64,000 bases of DNA from an uncultured Eubacteriales bacterium (GCA_900317425.1 ONGR01000001.1:1-64000), one strand, 5' to 3'; counted from the first letter of the stretch, positions 8,257 to 16,243 are shown. The notes: generated by a model from the sequence alone, not told the origin. Numbers and translations: made by a program.

Positions 8257-8724
8257 TTATCCCCGGTTCTTCTCCCGCATGGCCCGGTCCATCTCCCGCT
8301 TGGCGTCCCGCTGGGCGATGGAGGCCCGCTTGTCGTAATTCTTCTTGCCCCGGCACAGGCCCAGCTCCACCTTCACCCGGCTGTCCTTGAAGTACACGCT
8401 CAGGGGGATCAGGGCGTAGCCGTCCTGCTTCTGCAGCGCGTGGAGCCGCCGGATCTCCCGCTTGTGCATCAAAAGACGCTTGGGCCGGTCCGGGTCCCGG
8501 TTGAAGATGTTGCCCTGCTCATAGGGCGAGATGTGGAGATTGTAGCAGTAGAGCTCGCCGTCCTTGGTCTGACAGTAGGAGTCCTTCAGGTTCAGCTGCC
8601 CGCCCCGGATGGACTTGACCTCCGTGCCGAAGAGCTCGATGCCCGCCTCGTACCGATCCTCCACGAAATAGTCGTGGAAGGCCTTGCGGTTCTGGGCCGC
8701 CGTCTTGATGCCCCGCTTTTCCAT
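8257..8724 (-). CDS. smpB: SsrA-binding protein SmpB
   Basis: 155 aa, the usual SmpB length. Conserved blocks are [20 protein letters not shown] (about 12-31), [36 protein letters not shown] and the basic C-terminal tail [18 protein letters not shown], which enters the decoding centre during trans-translation. Start chosen for AAAGGAGG 8 bases upstream. Position near ssrA fits joint function, although both are also found apart in many genomes. Confidence 0.96.
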   Translation of the reverse strand: MEKRGIKTAAQNRKAFHDYFVEDRYEAGIELFGTEVKSIRGGQLNLKDSYCQTKDGELYCYNLHISPYEQGNIFNRDPDRPKRLLMHKREIRRLHALQKQDGYALIPLSVYFKDSRVKVELGLCRGKKNYDKRASIAQRDAKREMDRAMREKNRG

Positions 8725-8862
8725 GGAGGTCCTCCTTTCGCCGTAGTCAAATTATTATATCACAGCCTGTCAAGGGACGCAAGGGAAAGACGATGGAAGA
8801 TTCCGGCGGATCCGAAAGATTTTGCCCGCTTTTTGCGGAAAAAGGGGGAAAGCAAAACACCT

Positions 8863-9108
8863 TTACTCCGCCCAGGGCGCCACGTCCTCCGACAGCTCCA
8901 CCCGGATCACCGCGGGAACGTCCTCGGCGCGGCTGCGGCGCAGGGCCGTCAGCTCCTTCACCAGCGCCGCCAGCTCCTTCACGTCCTTCACGCTGACGTC
9001 GTCGCTGTCCGGGGAGGACAGGAGGGCGGTGGTCAGGGTCTCCAATCGGTCGGTCAGCTCGTCGAGAGCGGCGGGGCGGCTCTCGGCCGGGGGGATGATG
9101 GGGCTCAT
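8863..9108 (-). CDS. Small uncharacterised acidic/helical protein
   Basis: 81 aa. A Pro-rich N-terminus (MSPIIPPAESRP) is followed by a helical segment (LDELTDRLETL, VKDVKELAALVKELTALRR) and a C-terminus ending VELSEDVAPWAE. Its ATG (9108) overlaps the stop of the upstream zinc-ribbon gene (ATGA), showing translational coupling. The helical part with KDVKELAALVKELTAL recalls small-terminase-like or regulatory proteins of clostridial phages. That is a weak resemblance, but interesting because the phage cassette starts 1 kb away on the other strand. Confidence 0.5.
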   Translation of the reverse strand: MSPIIPPAESRPAALDELTDRLETLTTALLSSPDSDDVSVKDVKELAALVKELTALRRSRAEDVPAVIRVELSEDVAPWAE

Positions 9109-9290
9109 GAGCGCCACCCCTCTCCCACGGATTCTCTGTAAGGCGAAAATACTTGTCGGGCGTACTCCTCCAGGCAGTCCGGGCAGATGATCTCGCCGTT
9201 GACACGGTAGCAGTCGCCGCCGGGGGGCAGCTCGGTGCCGCACAGGTCGCAGAAGACGGCGGGGGCGTCATGGTGGATGGGAAGTTTCAT
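9105..9290 (-). CDS. Small zinc-ribbon protein
   Basis: 61 aa with CDLCGTELPPGGDCYRVNG and ICPDCLEEYA, i.e. two CxxC knuckles about 24 residues apart, predicted to bind one zinc. The ATG at 9290 has AAAGGAG eight bases upstream. It overlaps the next gene by ATGA. Function unknown; likely DNA/RNA binding or a redox-neutral structural zinc site. Confidence 0.55.
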   Translation of the reverse strand: MKLPIHHDAPAVFCDLCGTELPPGGDCYRVNGEIICPDCLEEYARQVFSPYRESVGEGWRS

Positions 9291-9391
9291 GGTTAGCGCT
9301 CCTTTCGGTGAAAAAGTGTCTTCACCTATGGGGCGCAACCCCCGTTTGTTGTACGCTTTGTTGCCCGGGGGAGGGAAACGGAGAAAAAAAT

Positions 9392-9419
9392 ACCCCCGGA
9401 AGAGATCGCTTCCGGGGGT
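9392..9419 (-). terminator. Terminator of the NUDIX gene
   Basis: ACCCCCGGAAG and CTTCCGGGGGT are perfect inverted arms. On the minus strand the hairpin is followed by ATTTTTTT. It lies 22 bases after the NUDIX stop. Confidence 0.85.
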
Positions 9420-9440
9420 GCGGTATTTGGGGGGGCGGCC

Positions 9441-9974
9441 TTATTTCAGCAGTTCCCGGGCCTTCAGCGCCGCCACCACCGTCTTGGCGTCACGGATCTC
9501 GCCGGAGAGACACTTCTCCACCAATTCCTCCAGCGGCATCCAGTCCACGTTCAAAAACTCGTCCACGTCCAGGTGCTGCTCCCCGAAGGTCAGGCCTCGG
9601 GCCAGGTACAGGTACAGCGTCTCGCCGTAGCAGCCGGGGGAGGGGATCAGCGTGCCCAGATCCGTCCACTCCGACGCCGTGGCGCCCACCTCCTCCTGAA
9701 GCTCGCGCCGGGCCGTCACCGCCGGCGCCTCGCCCTTTTCCCGCTTGCCGGCGGGCAGCTCCGTCAGCACCTGCTGAAAGGCGTAGCGGTACTGCCGCAC
9801 CAGGGCCACGCGGCCGTCATCGTCCAGCGCCAGGATGCACACGCCGCCGGGGTGCTCGATCACCTCGCGGATGGAGGTCTTGCCGTTGGGCAGGCCCACC
9901 TCGTCCACGTGCAGGTGCACCACGTAGCCGTCATAGATCTCCCGGCGGGAGAGAGTGCGCTCCATCAGTTCCAT
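9441..9974 (-). CDS. NUDIX hydrolase, ADP-ribose pyrophosphatase-like
   Basis: 177 aa. The NUDIX box is complete (G-5x-E-7x-RELQEEVG at about 97-119 including GKREKGEAP), with the preceding LVRQYRYAFQQVLTELPAG typical of ADP-ribose pyrophosphatases. SPGCYGETLYLYLA after the box fits that subfamily. An ATG at 9980 is only two bases from the AAAGGAG; the ATG at 9974 has ideal spacing and gives MELMERTLS. It has its own promoter and terminator and is transcribed away from the phage cassette. Substrate is predicted, not shown. Confidence 0.88.
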   Translation of the reverse strand: MELMERTLSRREIYDGYVVHLHVDEVGLPNGKTSIREVIEHPGGVCILALDDDGRVALVRQYRYAFQQVLTELPAGKREKGEAPAVTARRELQEEVGATASEWTDLGTLIPSPGCYGETLYLYLARGLTFGEQHLDVDEFLNVDWMPLEELVEKCLSGEIRDAKTVVAALKARELLK

Positions 9975-10008
9975 ATCCATCGCTCCTTTGCGGTCGTTTT
10001 TCGGTGCC

Positions 10009-10037
10009 ATTATAGCAGGTGCGGCGGCAGCTTGCAA
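10009..10037 (-). promoter_or_regulatory. SigA-type promoter of the NUDIX gene
   Basis: Minus strand: -35 TTGCAA, 17-base spacer, -10 TATAAT, about 35 bases before the start codon. Confidence 0.75.
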
Positions 10038-10124
10038 AAAATTTTTCCTTGTTTCCTTGGGCAGGGCAACAGGGAGGGCAACTTTCGCCCTTTTGGGCCG
10101 GAGAAGTAGAAGGAGGTGACGATC

Positions 10125-10442
10125 ATGACCGAGGGAAAGCCGGGGATCATGCTGTACTACAAGACGGTGAAGGCGCTGGCGGAGCTGGATGACCGGCAGT
10201 TCGGCCGTCTGGTGCGGGATATGCTGGACTACGGCAGCAGCGGCAAGGAGCCAAGGCTGGAGGGAACGCTGGCGGCGGTGTGGCCCTTTCTGCGAGAGAA
10301 GATCGACGATGACGACGAGCGGTACGCCAAGGTGCGCAGGCAGCGGCAGCAGGCGGTCAACAAGCGCTGGGACAAGGTGCGGGCGGCCAAAGCGCAGGAG
10401 AATGAGACCGCCTGGATGGCGGCATACGTCAAGGCAAAGTGA
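10125..10442 (+). CDS. DUF6291-type phage-associated protein
   Basis: 105 aa. The sequence PGIMLYYKTVKALAELDD..RLVRDMLDYG..GTLAAVWPFLREKIDDDDERY has the layout of DUF6291 proteins, which occur next to replication or packaging genes in clostridial phages. The C-terminal half is basic and helical (RQRQQAVNKRWDKVRAAK). AGGAGG (10111-10116) lies 8 bases before the ATG at 10125. It is the first gene of the particle cassette, just before the large terminase, where a small terminase or regulator would be expected. That role is only an inference. Confidence 0.6.
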   Translation: MTEGKPGIMLYYKTVKALAELDDRQFGRLVRDMLDYGSSGKEPRLEGTLAAVWPFLREKIDDDDERYAKVRRQRQQAVNKRWDKVRAAKAQENETAWMAAYVKAK

Positions 10443-10520
10443 TACGGGAGTATACCATATACATACCGCATACGGCAAACCCAAACCCATATTGCATGTT
10501 CATATCCAAACACAAAGACA

Positions 10521-10550
10521 CGTTCTGTTCTCAGAATGAGAACAGGAACG
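10521..10550. promoter_or_regulatory. Inverted repeat upstream of the terminase gene
   Basis: CTGTTCTCA (10525-10533), loop GAA, TGAGAACAG (10537-10545) is a perfect 9-bp hairpin, extended by CGTTC/GAACG with a one-base bulge. It has no T-tract, so it is more likely an operator or an mRNA structure than a terminator. It lies 23-52 bases before the terminase ATG. Confidence 0.5.
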
Positions 10551-10572
10551 GGGAAGAGAAAGGAGAATACCG

Positions 10573-11934
10573 ATGATCCTCACCATCGATCCGCCCAACG
10601 AAAAACAGCGGCAGTTCCTCACCTGTAAAAAGAAATACGTCGCCTTCGGCGGGGCCCGCGGCGGCGGCAAATCCTGGGCCGTCCGCACCAAGGCCAAGCT
10701 CCTGGCCCTGCGCTACGGCGGCATCCGCCTCCTCATCCTCCGCCGCACCCTGCCGGAGCTGGAGAGCAACCACGTCCGCTTCCTCCGCGCCGAGCTCCGG
10801 GGCGCCGCCGTCTACAACGCCGCCGCGCGGCGCTTCACCTTTCCCAACGGCAGCGTCATCGACTTCGGCTACTGCGCCTCCGACGGGGATCTGGACCGCT
10901 ATCAGGGCGCGGAATACGACGTGATCTTCCTGGACGAGGCCACCCAACTCAAGGAGGACTGGATGCGGCGGCTGGCCGCCTGCGTCCGGGGCGTCAACGA
11001 TTTCCCCAAGCGGATGTACTTCACCTGCAACCCCGGCGGTCCCGGCCACGGCTACGTCAAACGGCTCTTCATCGACCGCCGCTTCACCCGGTTCGAGAAT
11101 CCCGACGACTACGCCTTCATCCCCGCCAAGGTCACCGACAACACCGCCCTGCTCCGCGCCCAGCCCGACTATCTGGATCAGCTCCGTGCCCTGCCCGCCC
11201 GGCTGAGGCGGGCCTGGCTGGAGGGCCGGTGGGACATCTTCCAGGGCCAGGTGTTCCAGGAGTTCACCGACGACCCCGACCACTACGCCGACCGGCGCTG
11301 GACCCACGTCATCGAGCCCTTCGACATCCCCAGAAGCTGGAATATCTACCGCTCCTACGACTTCGGCTACGCCAAGCCCTTCTCCGTGGGCTGGTGGGCG
11401 GTGGATTACGACGGGTGCATCTACCGGATCCTGGAGCTGTACGGCTGCACCGACACCCCCGACGAGGGCGTCCAGTGGTCGCCGGACCGGCAGTTCGCCG
11501 AGATCCGCCGCATCGAGGACACCCATCCCTGGCTGAAGGGCCGGGACATCCGGGGCGTGGCGGATCCGGCCATCTGGGACGCCAGCCGGGGCGAGAGCAT
11601 CTATGAGACGGCCCTGAAATACCGGATCTATTTCCAGCGGGGGGACAACCGCCGCATCCCGGGGTGGATGCAGATGCACTACCGCATGAGCTTCGACAGC
11701 GAGGGCTACCCCCAGCTCTACGTGTTCCGCAACTGCAAAGCCTTCCTCCGCACCGTGCCGGCGCTGGTGTACTCGGACACCGCGCCGGAGGACGTGGACA
11801 CCACCCAGGAGGACCACGTGGCCGACGAGGCACGGTATTTCTGTATGTCCCGGCCCATCGCGCCCCGGCGGCGGGAGGCATCGCCGGTGGCGGACGACCC
11901 GCTGGAGATGTTAGGTTCCAGGCGGGGCTTTTGA
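10573..11934 (+). CDS. terL: Phage terminase large subunit
   Basis: 453 aa. The ATPase motor has Walker A FGGARGGGKS (about 29-38), an adenine-binding region at the start (PNEKQRQFL) and Walker B DVIFLDEATQ (about 115-124). TCNPGG follows as coupling motif III. The C-terminal RNase H-like nuclease region has YRSYDFGYAKP (acidic residue after the Tyr-rich strand) and RGVADPAIWD. It would translocate DNA into procapsids through the portal encoded 0.8 kb downstream. AAAGGAG lies ahead of the ATG. The gene is full length without frameshift. Confidence 0.93.
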   Translation: MILTIDPPNEKQRQFLTCKKKYVAFGGARGGGKSWAVRTKAKLLALRYGGIRLLILRRTLPELESNHVRFLRAELRGAAVYNAAARRFTFPNGSVIDFGYCASDGDLDRYQGAEYDVIFLDEATQLKEDWMRRLAACVRGVNDFPKRMYFTCNPGGPGHGYVKRLFIDRRFTRFENPDDYAFIPAKVTDNTALLRAQPDYLDQLRALPARLRRAWLEGRWDIFQGQVFQEFTDDPDHYADRRWTHVIEPFDIPRSWNIYRSYDFGYAKPFSVGWWAVDYDGCIYRILELYGCTDTPDEGVQWSPDRQFAEIRRIEDTHPWLKGRDIRGVADPAIWDASRGESIYETALKYRIYFQRGDNRRIPGWMQMHYRMSFDSEGYPQLYVFRNCKAFLRTVPALVYSDTAPEDVDTTQEDHVADEARYFCMSRPIAPRRREASPVADDPLEMLGSRRGF

Positions 11935-11940
11935 GGGGGG

Positions 11941-12400
11941 AATGTTCCGCACTCCGGTGCGGGTGACTTTTGGCCACGGCCCCAAAAGTCACCAAAAGGG
12001 CCGCTTGGAAACGTTGTTTCCAAGACTTTCCTGCGCGTTCAGAGCCGTGGCAGTTGTAGGAGCTTCCACCACGCGTAGCGAAGAATAATGTAAGGGGCCC
12101 AAAATGTGGAATGGTCTCTGCTCCTCGGCTCGCTCATCCGCTGCGCTCGACTCTGAAATGTAGGAGCATCGGCTTCTAACGTTGAGAGCAGAGCGCAGCG
12201 AAGCGGTAGCGAAACAGAGGAGGGAGCGGGATCATATTTGAAACGGACACATCGGTACTTCCGCGATCGTGCGGCAGGCACTGCTGACAACAGGAGAGTA
12301 TAGCGCGCAAAGGAAGCTTTGAAACCATGGGTTTCAAATGGCGTCTTTGGTGACTTTCTTCGCTATTGAAGAAAGTCACCCGTCGGAGACACGCCCCGCG
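11941..12400 (+). repeat. Family P palindromic repeat, copy 1 (terminase-portal junction)
   Basis: The core is 11962-12380. The left outer hairpin is GGTGACTTTTGG/CCAAAAGTCACC (11962-11993), with a second hairpin CTTGGAAAC/GTTTCCAAG. The right end is the inverted counterpart: TTTGAAACC/GGTTTCAAA (12318-12338) and GGTGACTTTCTTC/GAAGAAAGTCACC with loop GCTATT (12349-12380). The middle is itself an imperfect palindrome around GAGAGCAGAGCGCAGCGAAG and includes GGATCATATTTGAAACG-like sequence. No coding sense. Confidence 0.8.
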
Positions 12401-12450
12401 TCCGGAGACGCGGAAGATCTCCGGAGACACGTTCTTTGCCACGGAGAGGA

Positions 12451-12513
12451 CACCTCATCCGTCACGGCTGACGCCGCGCCGCCTTCCCCTCAAGGGGAAG
12501 GCTTTGGGGGGTG
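12451..12513 (+). repeat. Short repeat with CCTTCCCCTcaAGGGGAAGG hairpin
   Basis: CACCTCATCCGTCACGGCTG continues to CCTTCCCCTCAAGGGGAAGG. Related sequence occurs at about 29640-29760 and, with a longer insert, at 29160-29285. The terminal hairpin is a perfect 8-bp stem. It lies in the 822-base terminase-portal gap together with copy 1 of family P and the next element. Confidence 0.6.
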
Positions 12514-12610
12514 CGAAAAAAACTCTGCCATTGTTGCCCACTTTGGGGCAACAGACGGGTCAACTTTCGGCCCCGGGAGGGGGAATAGTAGAAGGACTTT
12601 TTTGGATGTC

Positions 12611-12713
12611 GTCATTCCGAGGGCCGAAGGCCCGTGGGAATCCGTTTTCCTGATGCAGGGACGGGGGACGGATTGCCACGTCACCAGTCTGCGGACTGGT
12701 TCCTCGCAATGAC
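12611..12713 (+). repeat. REP-like palindromic element
   Basis: The ends GTCATTCCGAG and CTCGCAATGAC are inverted (one mismatch). Inside are hairpins GGGCC-gaa-GGCCC and CCAGTC-tgc-GGACTGG, and the pair GGGAATCC / GGATTGCC. Elements with these GTCATT..AATGAC ends are widespread in clostridial and other genomes as small non-coding repeats. A partial relative is at about 58014-58050. Confidence 0.6.
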
Positions 12714-12756
12714 CTCTATCACACCAAGCGCTATCACACGAAAGGAGACACGCCAT

Positions 12757-14652
12757 ATGGAGCAGGAAGTTTTGAAGCCCGCCATCGGGCGACAGGAGGT
12801 CCGGCAGGCCGCCGAGATCCTCAAAAAGTACAAGCGGGGCAAGGCCCATCTGGAACAGCGCATCATCGACAACGAGCAGTTCTGGAAGCTGCGCCACTGG
12901 GAGCAGATGGAGAAAAACGGCACCGGCGGCAACGACGCCGATCCCCGGCCCCGCAGCGGCTGGCTGGTGAACTGCATCCTCTCCAAGCACGCCGACGCCA
13001 TGGACTGCTATCCCGAGCCCACCGTGCTGCCCCGGGAGCCCGGCGACACCGACGAGGCCCGCCGCCTCAGCCGCGTGCTGCCCGTGATCCTCAAGAACAA
13101 CCGCTTCAAGCGGGTCTACAGCGACGCCTGGTGGTACAAGCTGAAGTCCGGCTGCGCCGTCTACGGCGTGTTCTGGGACAGCAGCAAGCTCTGCGGTCTG
13201 GGCGACATCAGCCTGCGGCGCATGGACCTCCTCAACCTCTTCTGGGAGCCCGGCGTCACCGATATCCAGGATTCCCCCCACTTCTTCTCCACGGAGCTGG
13301 TGGACAACGAGAAGCTGCTTTCCCAGTACCCCCAGCTGGCGGGCAAGCTGGGGGGCGGCACCTTCTCGGTGAGCCGCTATCTCTACGACGACACCGTGGA
13401 TACCTCCGACAAGTCCCTGGTGGTGGACTGGTACTACAAGAAGGACGGCAGGCTCCACTACTGCAAGTTCTGCGGCGAGACCGTCCTCTACGCCACGGAG
13501 AACGACACGGCCGTGCCCACCGAGGAGCAGATGATCGGCGTGGACGAGAGCGGCGAGCCCATCGTGGAGCAGGTGCCGACAGGGGAGAGCATGGCCCGGC
13601 GGGGCTGGTACGACCACGGCAAGTACCCCTTCGTCTTCGACGTCCTCTTCCCGGAGGAGGGCACCCCCTGCGGCTACGGCTACGTGGACCTGTGCAAGAG
13701 TCCCCAGCAGCAGATCGACCTCATGAACCAGGCCATCCTCAAAAACACCCTGGCCGCCGCCACGCCCCGGTTCTTCGTCCGCTCGGACGGCGCCGTCAAC
13801 GAGGAGGAGTACGCCGACTGGCGCCGACCCTTCGTCCACACCAACGGCAATCTGGGGGCCGACTCCATCGCCCCCATCCACGCCGCGGGGCTGGACGGGG
13901 TCTACGTGGCCATCCTCCAGAGCAAGATCGCCGAGATGAAGGAGACCGCCGGCAACCGTGACGTCTCCAACGGCGGCGTCACCTCCGGCGTCACCGCCGC
14001 CACCGCCATCGCCGCCCTCCAGGAGAGCGGCGGCAAGCTGAGCCGCAACATGATCGACGACAGCTACGAGGCCTTCGCCGACGTGGTGACGCTGTGCATC
14101 GAGCTGATCCGCCAGTTCTACAAGGTGCCCCGGATGTTCCGCCTGCTGGGGGACGGGGAGTTCGTCAGCTACGACGCCGCCGGTCTCCAGCCCCAGCGGC
14201 TGGACGACGGGCTGGGCGGCACCTACCGGATCCCCGCCTTCGATCTGGAGGTGGCGGCCCAGGACGAGAACCCCTACAAGACCATGGAGTATAACCAGCT
14301 GGCCCTGCAGCTGTTCCAGATGGGCTTCTTCCGGGAGGACATGGCGGACCAGGCCCTGCGGTGCCTGGAGCTGATGGACTTCAAGAACCGGGACCGTCTG
14401 GCGGCGGTCATCGCCCAGGGCAGGACCCAGCAGGCGAAGATCGCGGCCCTCCGGCAGCAGCTTATGGAGGTGGCGGCGGTGGTGGACAGTGTAAAGGGCA
14501 CCACCTTGGCAGAGAGCCTGCGGCAGGAGTTCGCGGGAGAGGAAGGCGCCGTATTGCCCGCCCGGGGCGCGGCGGGATACCGTCAGCTGCTGCCCACGGC
14601 GCCCGCCGAGCGCCAGCGCAAGCGCACCCGGGAGGCGGTGAGGCCCCAGTGA
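12757..14652 (+). CDS. Phage portal protein
   Basis: 631 aa from the ATG at 12757 (AAAGGAG 9 bases upstream; the open frame begins earlier inside repeat DNA). The composition and blocks fit P22/podovirus-type portals: NEQFWKLRHWEQM, WLVNCILSKHADAMDCYPEP, PRSGW, YKLKSGCAVYGVFWD, LFWEPGVTDIQDSPHFF and SPQQQIDLMNQAILKN. A C-terminal Gln-rich helical region follows (LLQQ..LMEVAAVVDSV). The dodecameric portal would be the DNA entry ring and docking site for TerL. The last bases overlap the protease start (GTGA). Confidence 0.8.
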   Translation: MEQEVLKPAIGRQEVRQAAEILKKYKRGKAHLEQRIIDNEQFWKLRHWEQMEKNGTGGNDADPRPRSGWLVNCILSKHADAMDCYPEPTVLPREPGDTDEARRLSRVLPVILKNNRFKRVYSDAWWYKLKSGCAVYGVFWDSSKLCGLGDISLRRMDLLNLFWEPGVTDIQDSPHFFSTELVDNEKLLSQYPQLAGKLGGGTFSVSRYLYDDTVDTSDKSLVVDWYYKKDGRLHYCKFCGETVLYATENDTAVPTEEQMIGVDESGEPIVEQVPTGESMARRGWYDHGKYPFVFDVLFPEEGTPCGYGYVDLCKSPQQQIDLMNQAILKNTLAAATPRFFVRSDGAVNEEEYADWRRPFVHTNGNLGADSIAPIHAAGLDGVYVAILQSKIAEMKETAGNRDVSNGGVTSGVTAATAIAALQESGGKLSRNMIDDSYEAFADVVTLCIELIRQFYKVPRMFRLLGDGEFVSYDAAGLQPQRLDDGLGGTYRIPAFDLEVAAQDENPYKTMEYNQLALQLFQMGFFREDMADQALRCLELMDFKNRDRLAAVIAQGRTQQAKIAALRQQLMEVAAVVDSVKGTTLAESLRQEFAGEEGAVLPARGAAGYRQLLPTAPAERQRKRTREAVRPQ

Positions 14653-14921
14653 TCCGCGCGCGATTCACCCATAACCGGCTGACCCTCCTGGGTCACGCCG
14701 GATACGCCGAAAAGGGACAGGACATCGTCTGCGCCGCCGCCTCGGCGCTGGTGTACGCCCTCGTCGGCGCTTTGGAGGACAAGGACAACGTGGCGGAGCT
14801 GGTGATCCGGCCGGGGAACGTCACCGTGGCGGCCCGGGCGGACGACCCGGCCTTTGCCGTGGTGCGCCGGGGCTTGGAGCAGCTGGCCGGGCGGTATCCG
14901 GGGTACGTGAGGGTGGAATAG
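14649..14921 (+). CDS. Prp-family cysteine protease, probable capsid maturation protease
   Basis: 90 aa. The signature GHAGYAEKGQDIVCAAAS (15-32) contains the Prp catalytic dyad His16 and Cys28, spaced 12 residues as in bacterial Prp (ribosomal L27-processing protease). The rest of the fold (TVAARADDP..RRGLEQLAGRYPGYVRV) also matches. It starts with GTG overlapping the portal stop codon, so it is translationally coupled to the portal. Chromosomal prp normally sits between rplU and rpmA; here the neighbours are phage structural genes. I therefore infer a prohead protease role. The capsid N-terminus carries a Prp-like cleavage motif. Confidence 0.85.
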   Translation: MIRARFTHNRLTLLGHAGYAEKGQDIVCAAASALVYALVGALEDKDNVAELVIRPGNVTVAARADDPAFAVVRRGLEQLAGRYPGYVRVE

Positions 14922-14948
14922 GGGGTTGTTTCGTGTCTGCGGACACGA

Positions 14949-15514
14949 GTTCCCTTTGCCCATGGCGGCAAAGGGAACCGAAAACGCCATTTAGAAACTA
15001 CGTTTCTAAAGACTTCCTCGGCGCGTCCCACACCGTGGCAGTTGTGGAAGTTTTTCACCTCGCGTCACGAAGCAACAGCAAGGGGCCCCGTCTCTGCTTC
15101 TTGGCTTTGCTGCCGCTCTACTCAAAAGTGTAGGAGAACATACTTCTACCGTTCCCAACAGAGCGCAGCGGAAATCGCCGAAGCGCCGCGAAAGCGCCAG
15201 TGACACCCCGTGAGCGCAGCGAACGGCTGGTGGAACAAGCACCCTTGGGGTGCGGCGGATGAAGCGAGGCAGTTTCGAGGAAGTGTCCCGCTTTTCACGA
15301 CCAACGGGAGTGAAAACGGCTGACACGACGGTGTCAGCGGCAGCGAAAACAAAACGGAACGGGATCATATTTGCAGCCAAAACGTAGTTGCTCCCGTGAT
15401 CGCGCGGCAAGCACAAACGATGTCGGACAACTCACCTCGCGCAAAGGAAGTCTTGAAACCATGGGTTTCAAGCGGCGTTTTTGGTGACTTTTTTCGCTGA
15501 TGAAAAAAGTCACC
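14949..15514 (+). repeat. Family P palindromic repeat, copy 2, with a nested family C insertion
   Basis: Left outer hairpin GTTCCCTTTGCC/GGCAAAGGGAAC (14949-14978, loop CATGGC), then TTTAGAAAC/GTTTCTAAA. Right end TTGAAACC/GGTTTCAA and GGTGACTTTTTTC/GAAAAAAGTCACC (15483-15514, loop GCTGAT). About 155 bases (roughly 15171-15327) interrupt the central palindrome between GAGCGCAGCG and GCGGCAGCGAAAAC. They match the sequence at the trmD 3' end. The gap between the protease and scaffold genes holds nothing else recognisable. Confidence 0.8.
15171..15327 (+). repeat. Family C repeat nested in family P copy 2
   Basis: Starts near GAAATCGCCGAAGCGCC, contains the core GCCAGTGACACCCCGTGAG.. CGGCTGG..CCCTTGGGG, and ends near GACACGACGGTGTCA. 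The same ~155-base unit, with about the same ends, is present at about 57720-57875. Core-only relatives in the opposite orientation are at about 29187-29250 and 29775-29835. Nesting inside another repeat shows that it has moved. Confidence 0.7.
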
Positions 15515-15595
15515 CCCCGGAGGGCGCTCTCGCACGGTGCGGGAAATAACCCTAAACAACAACCCATCCACCCCAGCGGAGAAAGGACGAACGAT

Positions 15596-16243
15596 ATGAC
15601 CGATTATATGGACAATACCCGGCTTCCGGCGGAGGATGCGCCGGAGGAGAACGTGGCGGAGGAGACCGCCCTGCCGGCGGATGCGATGGCGACGGAGAAC
15701 GCAGAAGCGCAGGACACCGCCGATACCGACGACCTGACCGACGACTTCGAGGCGCTGATCCGGGGCCGGTACAAGGCCGCCTTCGACCAACGTGTCCGGA
15801 AGATCCTGGACGGACGGCTGAAGAATCTCCGCCGGGAGAACGAGGCGCTGCGTTCCCATGCCGACGCCGGTCTGGACGCCGCCGCCATGGCCCTGGGCCG
15901 TCTGGAGCGTGACGCCGGGGCCATCCGGGCGGTGTACCCGGACTTCTCCTGGCAGCGGGAACTGGAGAATCCCGCCTTCGCCCGGCTCATCGGCGCCGGG
16001 GTGGACGGCCGCACCGCCTACGAGGTGGTGCATCGGGAGGAGCTGCTGCGCCGGGCCATGACCTACGCCGCCCGCCGCGCCGCGGCCCAGACCGCCCGGT
16101 CCATCGCCAGCGGCGCCCGGCCTGCCGCGGAGAACGGCGGACGCAGCGTGGCCGTCACCCGCTCCGATCCCCGGAAGCTCACCAGCCAGGAGCTGGCCGA
16201 CATCCGCAAGCGGGTGCAAAACGGGGAGAAGATCCGGTTTTGA
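15596..16243 (+). CDS. Phage scaffold-like protein
   Basis: 215 aa. A very acidic N-terminal ~50 residues (EDAPEENVAEET..TADTDDLTDD) is followed by a helical region (FDQRVRKILDGRLKNLRRE) and a basic C-terminal tail (RKLTSQELADIRKRVQNGEK). This composition, together with the position between protease and major capsid gene, is characteristic of procapsid scaffolding proteins with a capsid-binding basic tail. GAAAGGA lies 9 bases before the ATG at 15596; the longer frame upstream is inside repeat DNA. No Prp-type cleavage motif is visible in it. Confidence 0.7.
   Translation: MTDYMDNTRLPAEDAPEENVAEETALPADAMATENAEAQDTADTDDLTDDFEALIRGRYKAAFDQRVRKILDGRLKNLRRENEALRSHADAGLDAAAMALGRLERDAGAIRAVYPDFSWQRELENPAFARLIGAGVDGRTAYEVVHREELLRRAMTYAARRAAAQTARSIASGARPAAENGGRSVAVTRSDPRKLTSQELADIRKRVQNGEKIRF

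Noticed and set aside
14649..14921. Host ribosomal-processing prp gene
   Set aside because: rplU and rpmA are absent, and the gene overlaps the portal stop codon inside the phage operon. The host copy should be elsewhere.
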